From the NCBI GenBank assembly GCA_009787015.1, contig WRGU01000049.1, positions 1 to 42,718 of the forward strand: 42,718 bases of DNA, given 5' to 3'. The translations under genes and the position numbers were made by a program. This stretch comes from Candidatus Saccharimonadota bacterium (GTDB taxonomy: Bacteria; Patescibacteriota; Saccharimonadia; Saccharimonadales; Saccharimonadaceae). Position 1 is the stretch's first letter. The number at the start of each line of letters is the position of its first letter. The notes below the pieces were generated by a model that searched no databases, was not told the origin of the DNA, and worked only from the letters and a program-made list of their open reading frames with translations. Positions 23,674 through 31,876 of the stretch are shown in pieces.

Positions 23674-26600
23674 CTATTCCGCGAGGTCGATTTGGTTTTC
23701 GATGTCCATGACATCGTATTGTTCTTCGACGAAGTCGGATTCCGAGAGAGCACCGGTGCCGACCGGAATTTTGCGTCCGATGATGACATTCTCCTTTAGA
23801 CCGTACAGGCGATCGATGCGACCCGAGGTTGCGGCACTAATCAGAACTCGCGTGGTATCTTGGAATGAAGCTGCCGACAGGAACGAATCGCTATAGATCG
23901 AAGTTTTCGTGATACCGAGCAGTAGTTGCGTGAACTGCGCCGGTTCTTTGCCTTCGGCTTCGAGTTGCTTGTTGGTGTGGACCGCCAAAGCTTTCGAGAC
24001 GATGTCGCCAGCGATGAACGGGCTGTCGCCGGATTCGTCGATCTGAACGCGGCTGAACATTTGGCGCACGATGACTTCGAGGTGTTTCGGCGAAATTGCC
24101 TGACCCTGCGCGGCATAAATGCGCAAAACTTCGTTGATGATGTAACGTTCAGTTTCCGCCACACCGCGCAGATTCATTGAATGTTGCAGATTGAGCGAAC
24201 CCGTCGTCAAACGGTCGCCAGCATTGATATGATCGCCATTTTCAACCGCCAGGTGGCGATAATTCGGAATGTCGTCATAACGTTTAGCGGGGATGGTTTG
24301 ATCGTCGCTGGTTTTATCGGGGGTGACAGTAATGATGTATTTTTCATTTTTTTCCTCGATTGAAACCGTACCGCCGATTTCCGATAGGAGCGCTTCGCCT
24401 TTTGGCGTGCGGGCTTCGAGCAACTCGTCCACGCGGGCGAGACCTTGGCTCGTGCCAACGCCGCCGGCAACTTGGTGTTTGGTGTCGAGGGTTAACTGCG
24501 TGCCAGGTTCACCGACGGATTGCGCCGCGATGACGCCAACCGGTTCAGCAGCACCGACCAAGAAGCCGGTCGCCATGTCGATACCATAGGATTTTTGCGG
24601 AATACCGTTGAGTTCCGGCGTCGACAGGACGGACATGATCTTGACAGATTCAATGCTTTCGTCGTTTTGAATTGCATCGGCAATCGCCAGGTTGATCAGT
24701 TCGCCCTTCTTGACGTAATTTGCGACGTCTTCGGCAGCATAACGACCAGCGATGCGATCCGAGAACATAATCATCGTTTCTTCGGATTCGCGGCGATAGA
24801 TTGTGAAGCCGAGATCTTCAGCAGTCGCGTCTTCATCGGAAACTGTGAAGACATCCTGTGCAACGTCGACCAAACGACGGGTCAGATAACCCGAATCCGC
24901 CGTTTTCAAAGCTTTCGAAACTTCCGAGAAACGTGAACCGCGGGTCACCACGAAAGCTTCGAGCGACGTCATGCCGCGTTTGAAGCTGTGGCGCACCGGT
25001 AACTCGATAGCGTGACCGGATACATCGACCTGGATGCCAATCATGGCAGCAGCCTGTTTGATGTTGTCGATTGAACCGCGTGCGCCGGAATCGGTCAAGA
25101 TTGCTGTTGCCGAATTGGAATCGACCATGCTTTCCTTGACTTTATCAGTGACGCGAGCGTCAACGTTGCGCCATGCCTTGATGGTCAAGTTATAGCGTTC
25201 TTCTTCTGTCAATAAACCTTGTTCGAATTCATCGGCGATTTGCGCAACACGATCGTCGCCCTCGCTCAAGATTTCGCCCAGGTTGCTGATTTCAGAATAG
25301 TCGTTCATACCAGTCGACAACGCCGAGCGCGTCGCGTATTCGAACGCCAAATCCTTGATCGCGTCCGCCGTGGTGGCGGTGATGTCCGGACCATAGTTGT
25401 TGAAAACGCGCGCCAATACACGGTTGATGACTTTCTTGGTCAGAGGTTCGTTGATGAACGGGAAATCTTCGGGCAGGAGTTCGTTAAACACGACGCGCCC
25501 GAGGGTGCTTTCCTGAATTTTACCGCGGAACTTGATGACAATTGGGGTTTGATATTTGATTATACCCGCATCCAACGCCAGGTTGGCTTCCGCCACATCG
25601 GCAAAAGCGCGTGGTTTTTCGCCCTTTTTGAGTTGAGTATCAGGATTGTTGTAGGTCATATAGTAACAACCAAGAACGATATCCTGATAAATCGACAGAA
25701 TCGGCGAACCGTCCGCTGGTTTCAGGAGGTTGTTCGTCGCGGACATCAGATCACGCGCTTCGGCTTGCGCCTGTTCAGACAGCGGCAAATGAACCGCCAT
25801 CTGGTCGCCGTCAAAGTCAGCGTTGAAACCGGTGGTCACGAGAGGTGATAACTGGATAGCGCGGCCCTCGATCAATTTCGGTTGGAATGCCTGGATCGAC
25901 AAACGGTGCAGGGTAGGTGCACGGTTGAGCAACACATATTTACCCTTAATGACTTCGTCGAGCGCGTCCCAAATCACCGCGTCGCCGGCCTCGATCATAC
26001 GCGAGGCGGTGCGAATATTATGTGCCTGCTCCCATTCGAGAAGCTTGCTGATCACAAATGGTTTGAACAGTTCGAGCGCCATGGTTTTCGGCAGACCGCA
26101 TTCGTTCAATTTCAGTTCCGGACCAACGACGATGACCGAACGACCAGAATAGTCGACGCGTTTACCGAGCAGGTTCTGACGGAAACGACCTTGTTTGCCC
26201 TTCAAAAGATCCGACAACGATTTCAGACGTCGGCGATTGCCGGTCGATTGCGCCGCGCTCGTACCGCGGGTCGCGCTGTTGTCAATCAGAGCATCGACCG
26301 CTTCCTGCAGCATGCGCATTTCGTTGCGAGCAATGACTTCTGGCGCATTTAATTCCGCCAATTTTTTTAAACGGTTGTTGCGGTTGATCACGCGACGATA
26401 CAGATCATTCAGATCCGACGTTGCGAAACGACCGCCCGTTAATTGCACCATCGGGCGCAGATCGGGCGGGATCACCGGCAAAATTGTCAAACACATCGCT
26501 TCCGGTTTAACGCCGGCAGCTTGCATGCCCTCCAACATCTTGAGGCGTTTTTGAATCTTCTTTTTCGCCTGACCCTTACGACTCTCGGCTTCTCCGGATA

Positions 26601-27384
26601 ATTCGGCGATTAACTGCGACAGATCGATTTCCGACAACAAACGGTGCAGGGCTTCGCCGCCCATACCGACCTCAACCAATTCTTCGTATTCTTCCGGCAG
26701 ATTGCGATAGGCGTTTTCGCTCATGAGCGCGCCCTTATTCAAACTTTCGAGAGTGGATTTCTTTTGGTTGTAATTTTCAGTTAATTCTTCCAGTTCACGC
26801 GTCATCTGTTCGGATAATGCACGCACATCGACAGTATTGTCGCCCTCAGTGTCCGCACCAGCCGCTTCGTTATAGCGAATACGAATCGCCGCACGACCGG
26901 CCTCAAATTCAGCTTCGTTATCAGCGAGCAGTTGTTCAATGCGTTCGTTGTCGGTCGACAAAATCACGTAGCTTTGGAAATACGCGATGCGTTCGAGATT
27001 TTTCACCGCCATATTCAGGAGCAATGACATCGCGCTCGGAACACCGCGCATAAACCAGATGTGCGCCACCGGAGCAGCGAGTTTAATATGACCCATGCGC
27101 TCGCGGCGCGCCGAACTTTTAGTGACTAAATCGCCATTTTTGTCAACGGCAGCTTCGCGGGAACGCACGCCCTTTAATTTTGCATCGTGCGGATTGATAT
27201 CCTTGATTGGTCCGAAAATCTTTTCACAGAACAAACCATCGCGTTCCGGTTTTTGCGTGCGATAGTTGATGGTTTCCGGTTTCAAAACTTCGCCGTATGA
27301 CCACGACAAAATGTCGCTATCCGACGCCACCGCCAAACGCACCGCGTCAAAATCGGCGATTGCCTTGTCTTCGTACTTTGCCAT
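23674..27384 (-). CDS. rpoC: RNA polymerase subunit beta' lacking both zinc-site cysteine sets
   Basis: 1236 aa. Core catalytic subunit; the active-site motif NADFDGDQMAVHLPLS is intact, as are RQNLLGKRVDYSGRSVIV, LLNRAPTLHRLSIQAF and the bridge-helix/trigger-loop regions (EPVGVIAAQSVGEPGTQLTLD). In the N-terminal region where the first zinc ribbon normally lies (after FCEKIFGP) the sequence reads KDINPHDAKLKGV ... SSARRERMGH with no cysteine. The second zinc site, normally before the GVIAAQS motif, reads STPELNGIPQKSYGIDMATG, also without cysteine. The subunit therefore appears zinc-independent. Its ATG directly follows the rpoB stop codon, with the Shine-Dalgarno in the last rpoB codons. 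Confidence 0.97.
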   Translation of the reverse strand: MAKYEDKAIADFDAVRLAVASDSDILSWSYGEVLKPETINYRTQKPERDGLFCEKIFGPIKDINPHDAKLKGVRSREAAVDKNGDLVTKSSARRERMGHIKLAAPVAHIWFMRGVPSAMSLLLNMAVKNLERIAYFQSYVILSTDNERIEQLLADNEAEFEAGRAAIRIRYNEAAGADTEGDNTVDVRALSEQMTRELEELTENYNQKKSTLESLNKGALMSENAYRNLPEEYEELVEVGMGGEALHRLLSEIDLSQLIAELSGEAESRKGQAKKKIQKRLKMLEGMQAAGVKPEAMCLTILPVIPPDLRPMVQLTGGRFATSDLNDLYRRVINRNNRLKKLAELNAPEVIARNEMRMLQEAVDALIDNSATRGTSAAQSTGNRRRLKSLSDLLKGKQGRFRQNLLGKRVDYSGRSVIVVGPELKLNECGLPKTMALELFKPFVISKLLEWEQAHNIRTASRMIEAGDAVIWDALDEVIKGKYVLLNRAPTLHRLSIQAFQPKLIEGRAIQLSPLVTTGFNADFDGDQMAVHLPLSEQAQAEARDLMSATNNLLKPADGSPILSIYQDIVLGCYYMTYNNPDTQLKKGEKPRAFADVAEANLALDAGIIKYQTPIVIKFRGKIQESTLGRVVFNELLPEDFPFINEPLTKKVINRVLARVFNNYGPDITATTADAIKDLAFEYATRSALSTGMNDYSEISNLGEILSEGDDRVAQIADEFEQGLLTEEERYNLTIKAWRNVDARVTDKVKESMVDSNSATAILTDSGARGSIDNIKQAAAMIGIQVDVSGHAIELPVRHSFKRGMTSLEAFVVTRGSRFSEVSKALKTADSGYLTRRLVDVAQDVFTVSDEDATAEDLGFTIYRRESEETMIMFSDRIAGRYAAEDVANYVKKGELINLAIADAIQNDESIESVKIMSVLSTPELNGIPQKSYGIDMATGFLVGAAEPVGVIAAQSVGEPGTQLTLDTKHQVAGGVGTSQGLARVDELLEARTPKGEALLSEIGGTVSIEEKNEKYIITVTPDKTSDDQTIPAKRYDDIPNYRHLAVENGDHINAGDRLTTGSLNLQHSMNLRGVAETERYIINEVLRIYAAQGQAISPKHLEVIVRQMFSRVQIDESGDSPFIAGDIVSKALAVHTNKQLEAEGKEPAQFTQLLLGITKTSIYSDSFLSAASFQDTTRVLISAATSGRIDRLYGLKENVIIGRKIPVGTGALSESDFVEEQYDVMDIENQIDLAE

Positions 27385-30300
27385 TTACGCCTCCTCCTCT
27401 TCGTCGTTAAATTCTTCGCTTATTTCTTCTTCGATGCCGCCACCCGGTTCTGGGTCGGGTTCAGTTTTCTCCGCATCAGTAGCCTCTTCGACAAAACCGC
27501 TATCGTCAGTTTCCGCGATATGCGCACTGTCGCCCAGATCGATCGATCCGCCCTCGTCGGCTTCGTCGCCCACCAATTCGTCGGCGAGTTCGGCGATTTC
27601 TTCGTCCAAATCTAAATCGTCGGGGATATCGCTGATGGAAATCTTGCCGCCAGTGCCTTTTTCGACTACGACCGCTTCGGCATCCTCGATTTCGTTGTTG
27701 TCAACCAGATCGACACGCAGACCGAGACCTTGCAGTTCCTTAACCAAAACTTTGAAACCTTCCGGCACGTCCGGACCTTCGATTTCGGTGTTTTTGATAA
27801 TCGATTCGTAAGCCTTGCCGCGACCCCTGACATCGTCGGATTTAATCGTGAGCATTTCCTGCAAAGTGGTCGCCGCGCCATAAGCTTCGAGCGCCCAAAC
27901 TTCCATTTCGCCGAAACGCTGACCACCATTTTGCGCCTTACCGCCCAATGGTTGTTGCGTAACCATGGTGTATGGTCCGGTTGATCGAGCATGGATTTTA
28001 TCCTGAACCATGTGGTGCAGTTTCAAGATATACATCATGCCGACCGTGGTTTTTTCCTGGAATGCTTCGCCGGTGCGACCGTCGTACAATTGAACCTTAC
28101 CGTCGCGCGACAAACCAGCTTTTTCGAGCTCGTCCGCGATTGTATCAATCGGCACACCGTTAAATGATTCGGACGCGACCTTGTAACCGAGTTCGCGCGC
28201 CGCCATACCGATGTGTACTTCGAACAACTGTCCGAGGTTCATGCGCGATGGCACGCCGAGCGGGTTCAAAATCATATCCACAGGAGTTCCGTCCGCCATG
28301 AAAGGCATATCTTCGACCGGCAAAACGCGAGCGACGACACCCTTGTTGCCGTAACGACCCGCCAATTTATCACCGACGGAGATTTTGCGACTCTGGGCGA
28401 TAAAGATTTCGATTTGCTGCAGAACGCCTGCCTTTAATTCGTAACCCGATTCGCGATCGAACACTTTGACGGCGATAACTTTACCGCCCTCGGATCGACC
28501 GACGCGGTGCGAAGTGTCGCGAACATCCTTGGCTTTTTCGCCAAAGATCGCGCGCAACAAGCGCTCTTCCGAACTTAATTCTTGTTCGCCCTTTGGCGTG
28601 ATTTTACCAACCAAAACATCACCAGCTTTGACTTCTGATCCGACGGTCACGATGCCGCGTTCGTCGAGATGCTGCAGGGCTTCTTCGCTGACATTCGGGA
28701 TGTCGCGTGTGACGATTTCCGGTCCGAGTTTCGTATCGCGGATTTCAACGGTCGACGAGGTGATATTAATCGATGTTAACTCGTCATCCTCGACCAAACG
28801 GCGCGAAATAATGATGGCGTCGTCCATATTATATCCTTTCCAGGACATATAGGCGACCAACATATCGCGTCCGAGCGCCAATTCGCCATCAGCGATCGAT
28901 GCGCCTTCGATGATCGGCTGACCCTTGGCGACTTTCTGACCGCGCGAAACGACCACGCGCTGGTTGAACGAACGATCTTCGTTGGATTTCACAAAATGTT
29001 TCAGCGGATAGGATTTAATATCGGTCGCACCGTATTTAACTTGAACTTCGTTAGCGTCGGCTTTGACGACCTCGCCGTCCTTTTCCGCCATGACCAGTTC
29101 CGAAGTATTTTTCGCGATGTCGTGTTCGACGCCCGTGCCCACGATTGGCGCGCTGGTTTTGATCAGCGGCACGGCCTGACGTTGCATGTTCGCACCCATG
29201 AGGTTGCGGTCGATGCGGTTCTTTTCCAGGAACGGAATCATCGAAGCAGTCACGCCAATAACCTGGGCATTGTCCGCGTCGATATAGGTAACTTCGCTGG
29301 CATCGACGATTTCCGGTTTCAGATCGCGCCGCGCTGAAACGCGACTATCCGCGAATGCACCGGTTTTATCCAACTTGTTCGAATTTTCAGCAATTACTTC
29401 CTTGGTTTCCGCCAAAGAATCGAGATAGACGATTTCGTCGGTAACTTTGCCTTTTATAACTTTGCGATAGGGAACTTCGATGAAACCGTATTCATTGATG
29501 CGCGCGTATGATGCAAGATTAAGCACCAGACCCACGTTCGCGCCTTCCGGCGTTTCGACGATACAGGCGCGTGAATAGTGCGTCGGATGAATATCGCGAA
29601 CCTCAATACCCGCACGCTCGCGCGTTAAACCGCCGGGACCCATCGAACTTAAACGTCGTTTATGGGACAATTCCGAGATCGGATTTGCCTGATCCATGAA
29701 TTGCGACAACTGCGACGAAGCAAAAAATTCATGCACCGCCGCCACAATCGGACGCGCGTTGATGAGCGACGCCGGCGTGACACTTTCGAGATCCGCCACC
29801 GACATGCGATCGCGAATATTGCGATCCAAACGCAACATACCGACGCGGAATTGACGCGCCACCAATTCGCCGACCAATTTAACACGACGATTATAAAAGG
29901 CGTCGATATCATCGGGCGCCTCTTGCGTGTTGTTGAGTCGGATAATTTCGCGAATAATCGCAACCAAATCATCCAAACGGAGTACGCGATTTTCGGGGAT
30001 ATTTTCAATGTCAGGAGTGTTCAAACGCTGGTTCATTTTGTAACGACCAACGCGCGAAACATCGAAACGTTTGAAATCAAAAAACATGCGCTCGACCATA
30101 GTCTTGGCGTTATCGACTGTCGCTAAATCGCCGGGGCGAATCTTGCGAAAAACTTCGATTAAGGCTTCGTTCGTGCCGCGGGCAGCGTCCTTTTCGATCG
30201 TGGCATTGATATATTTCACATCGCCCGTATCGACGTCGGCGAACAAATCTTTTAATGCTGTGTTCGTGCCGTAACCCAACGCACGCAACAGTGTTGTGAC

Positions 30301-30897
30301 CGCGATTTTGCGGCGACGATCGATCTTGACATAAATCGCGCCGTTGGTGGAAGTTTCAAATTCCAACCACGCACCGCGACCCGGGATCAATTTCGCACCG
30401 TAATAGTTTCGATCATTAACCTGTTCAGCAATAAAAAATACGCCTGCAGAGCGTATTAATTGCGACACCACGACACGCTCCGATCCGTTAATAACGAATG
30501 TTCCGCGATTTGTCATCCACGGATAATCACCCAAATACAGTTCTGTTTCTTTGACTTCGCCGGTAACTTTATTCGTTAGTTCCACATTCGCATATAATGC
30601 CGCTTCGAAACTAGTATTGTCGTCCAGCGCCTGACGATCGGAAATTTTCGGTTCGTCGAAACGATAATCCTTGAACCGTAAACTGAGTTTCTGACCCGTA
30701 TAATCGTCAATCGGGTTAAGTTCCGCGAAAATCTCACCGAGATCATCGCCCACGAATCGTTGCCAGGATTTTTTGAGATGCTCCGTCAAATCCGGCAAGC
30801 CCAAAATTTTGTTTTGTGGGGCGAAATATGTACGTTTCGTAACCCCATTGACCTTCGTCGCCGAATTATCGGCAACCACCGTCGCTGCTTTTGCCAC
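27385..30897 (-). CDS. rpoB: RNA polymerase subunit beta with acidic C-terminal tail
   Basis: 1170 aa, start codon GTG with AAGGAG upstream. The rifampicin-pocket region is recognisable (SSQLSQFMDQANPISELSHK, then RRLSSMGPGGLTRERAG) with Q, D, H and S at the usual resistance positions, so it looks drug-sensitive in type. C-terminal motifs include GRYGNKGVVA, PFMADGTPVDMILNPLGVPSRMN and QRFGEMEVWALEAYGAA. After the normal end (LKELQGLGLRVDLV-like segment) there is an extra tail of roughly 85 residues rich in Asp and Glu (DDLDLDEEIAELADEL ... NDEEEEA), unusual for the family. It is co-transcribed with rpoC. rplJ/rplL do not precede it. Confidence 0.97.
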   Translation of the reverse strand: MAKAATVVADNSATKVNGVTKRTYFAPQNKILGLPDLTEHLKKSWQRFVGDDLGEIFAELNPIDDYTGQKLSLRFKDYRFDEPKISDRQALDDNTSFEAALYANVELTNKVTGEVKETELYLGDYPWMTNRGTFVINGSERVVVSQLIRSAGVFFIAEQVNDRNYYGAKLIPGRGAWLEFETSTNGAIYVKIDRRRKIAVTTLLRALGYGTNTALKDLFADVDTGDVKYINATIEKDAARGTNEALIEVFRKIRPGDLATVDNAKTMVERMFFDFKRFDVSRVGRYKMNQRLNTPDIENIPENRVLRLDDLVAIIREIIRLNNTQEAPDDIDAFYNRRVKLVGELVARQFRVGMLRLDRNIRDRMSVADLESVTPASLINARPIVAAVHEFFASSQLSQFMDQANPISELSHKRRLSSMGPGGLTRERAGIEVRDIHPTHYSRACIVETPEGANVGLVLNLASYARINEYGFIEVPYRKVIKGKVTDEIVYLDSLAETKEVIAENSNKLDKTGAFADSRVSARRDLKPEIVDASEVTYIDADNAQVIGVTASMIPFLEKNRIDRNLMGANMQRQAVPLIKTSAPIVGTGVEHDIAKNTSELVMAEKDGEVVKADANEVQVKYGATDIKSYPLKHFVKSNEDRSFNQRVVVSRGQKVAKGQPIIEGASIADGELALGRDMLVAYMSWKGYNMDDAIIISRRLVEDDELTSINITSSTVEIRDTKLGPEIVTRDIPNVSEEALQHLDERGIVTVGSEVKAGDVLVGKITPKGEQELSSEERLLRAIFGEKAKDVRDTSHRVGRSEGGKVIAVKVFDRESGYELKAGVLQQIEIFIAQSRKISVGDKLAGRYGNKGVVARVLPVEDMPFMADGTPVDMILNPLGVPSRMNLGQLFEVHIGMAARELGYKVASESFNGVPIDTIADELEKAGLSRDGKVQLYDGRTGEAFQEKTTVGMMYILKLHHMVQDKIHARSTGPYTMVTQQPLGGKAQNGGQRFGEMEVWALEAYGAATTLQEMLTIKSDDVRGRGKAYESIIKNTEIEGPDVPEGFKVLVKELQGLGLRVDLVDNNEIEDAEAVVVEKGTGGKISISDIPDDLDLDEEIAELADELVGDEADEGGSIDLGDSAHIAETDDSGFVEEATDAEKTEPDPEPGGGIEEEISEEFNDEEEEA

Positions 30898-31088
30898 GCT
30901 TGCTCCTTATAGTTAATTGATTGTCTGGCGCGAAGGAACTAATTCTGCTTTTTTGGACAGAATTTTTGACGGTAGTGTGTCGCCAAAAGTTCAATCCAAG
31001 ACAACTCGCCAGCCACGGCGAGTCACCAAAAACAGATTTACACTACTTCATTACTGAACAGTATATCGCAAAAAATGCGGCGTGTCAA
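30898..31088 (-). promoter_or_regulatory. rpoBC promoter and structured 5' leader
   Basis: Minus strand: perfect TTGACA (plus 31088-31083), 17-bp spacer, TATACT (plus 31065-31060). The start should be near 31052, giving a leader of about 155 nt. It contains the hairpin ACTCGCC/GGCGAGT (31004-31010 with 31017-31023) and a second, AATTCTG/CAGAATT, nearer the gene. A long structured leader is exceptional here, where most messages look leaderless, so it may regulate rpoBC translation or transcription (inference). The rest of 31089-31225 holds a TCCTGAAC repeat pair and no visible gene. Confidence 0.7.
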
Positions 31089-31225
31089 CACTTTTTTCGG
31101 GTTTTTGTGCTCATTGCCATCCTGAACTTGTAATATATCATCCTGAACTTTACCCCTATTGTCAAATTCATTTCTCAATTTAACAACATTTTTGCCTGGG
31201 GATCTGTTATTTTTGTGGAAAAAGT

Positions 31226-31672
31226 TTAACTCTCCTTGCGACGCAGTAATTCGCGCCGTATAGTATTGACGGCGAAAGCGGCGCGGGGGAGGATTTCGAC
31301 GCGTTCGTTGTCGATAGGGGGTTCGGTGTGATATTCAAATACTTCCGCGCCCTCGGTCATATTGACGATGATTTTGTGTAAGGTCGCTTCGCTATTCGCA
31401 TTGACAGGAGTAGAAGTGCTAAATTCATGTATACCACCGCCGTTATCGTATGATGACGACGCGTCCTGATATGGTTTGATGTCATGATCCGCGGCGATTA
31501 CCACACAACTCGATAGCATGTGGCGCAGGCAATCCGCGACTTTATCTGGGGTCAAAATGTGCCGATTATCCCCGATAAAGCGATCTGCGACTCCGTTATT
31601 ATTACCCGATATGGCGACCAAAATATCGCTAAATCTAGCAACCTGATCTGATGATATTTCCGATTTTCTCAT
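31226..31672 (-). CDS. Hypothetical protein
   Basis: 148 aa, no recognised family, no membrane segment or signal peptide. The N-terminal half is helical (SDQVARFSDILVAIS, PDKVADCLRHMLSSCVVIA), the middle Ser/Asn/Gly-rich, and the C-terminus ends with a basic helix (NTIRRELLRRKES). A minus-strand TATAAT lies about 40 nt upstream; no Shine-Dalgarno is obvious. Codon pattern and length support a real gene. Confidence 0.55.
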   Translation of the reverse strand: MRKSEISSDQVARFSDILVAISGNNNGVADRFIGDNRHILTPDKVADCLRHMLSSCVVIAADHDIKPYQDASSSYDNGGGIHEFSTSTPVNANSEATLHKIIVNMTEGAEVFEYHTEPPIDNERVEILPRAAFAVNTIRRELLRRKES

Positions 31673-31751
31673 AAATTATAATGCTTAAGCTAAAAGACTA
31701 AACGATTATAGCATATTTTTATTTTGAAAATATCGCCGCCTCATAGTATTG

Positions 31752-31807
31752 GATCCTGAAACAAGTTCAGGATGACGGGGGTGGGGTTCGGGATGACGGG
31801 GGTGGGG
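31752..31807 (+). repeat. Palindrome plus tandem G-rich repeat
   Basis: ATCCTGAA/TTCAGGAT hairpin ending GATGAC (31752-31776) runs into two copies of GATGACGGGGGTGGGG (31771-31786 and 31792-31807, period 21). With GGGG runs just downstream the plus strand could form a G-quadruplex. It lies upstream of the promoter of the 813-aa gene. Confidence 0.6.
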
Positions 31808-31839
31808 AGGATTTGGGGCGATAAGGGGTAATCATGCTA

Positions 31840-31868
31840 TTGACTTTTTTATCGAAGTGTGCTACAAT
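31840..31868 (+). promoter_or_regulatory. Promoter of the 813-aa gene
   Basis: TTGACT (31840-31845), 17-bp spacer ending GTGTGC, TACAAT (31863-31868), then 8 nt to the ATG. Leaderless geometry. Confidence 0.8.
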
Positions 31869-31876
31869 GGTAGGAT

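Noticed and set aside
25219-25848. 209-aa plus-strand ORF
   Set aside because: Antisense to rpoC; composition (Arg, Val, Phe) reflects the complementary strand of conserved codons.
28996-30126. Several plus-strand ORFs over 110 aa in the rpoB region
   Set aside because: All antisense to rpoB, no start signals, no recognisable domains.
31044-31052. ATG AAG TAG mini-ORF at the rpoBC transcript start
   Set aside because: Start-Lys-stop is too short to judge and occurs easily by chance.
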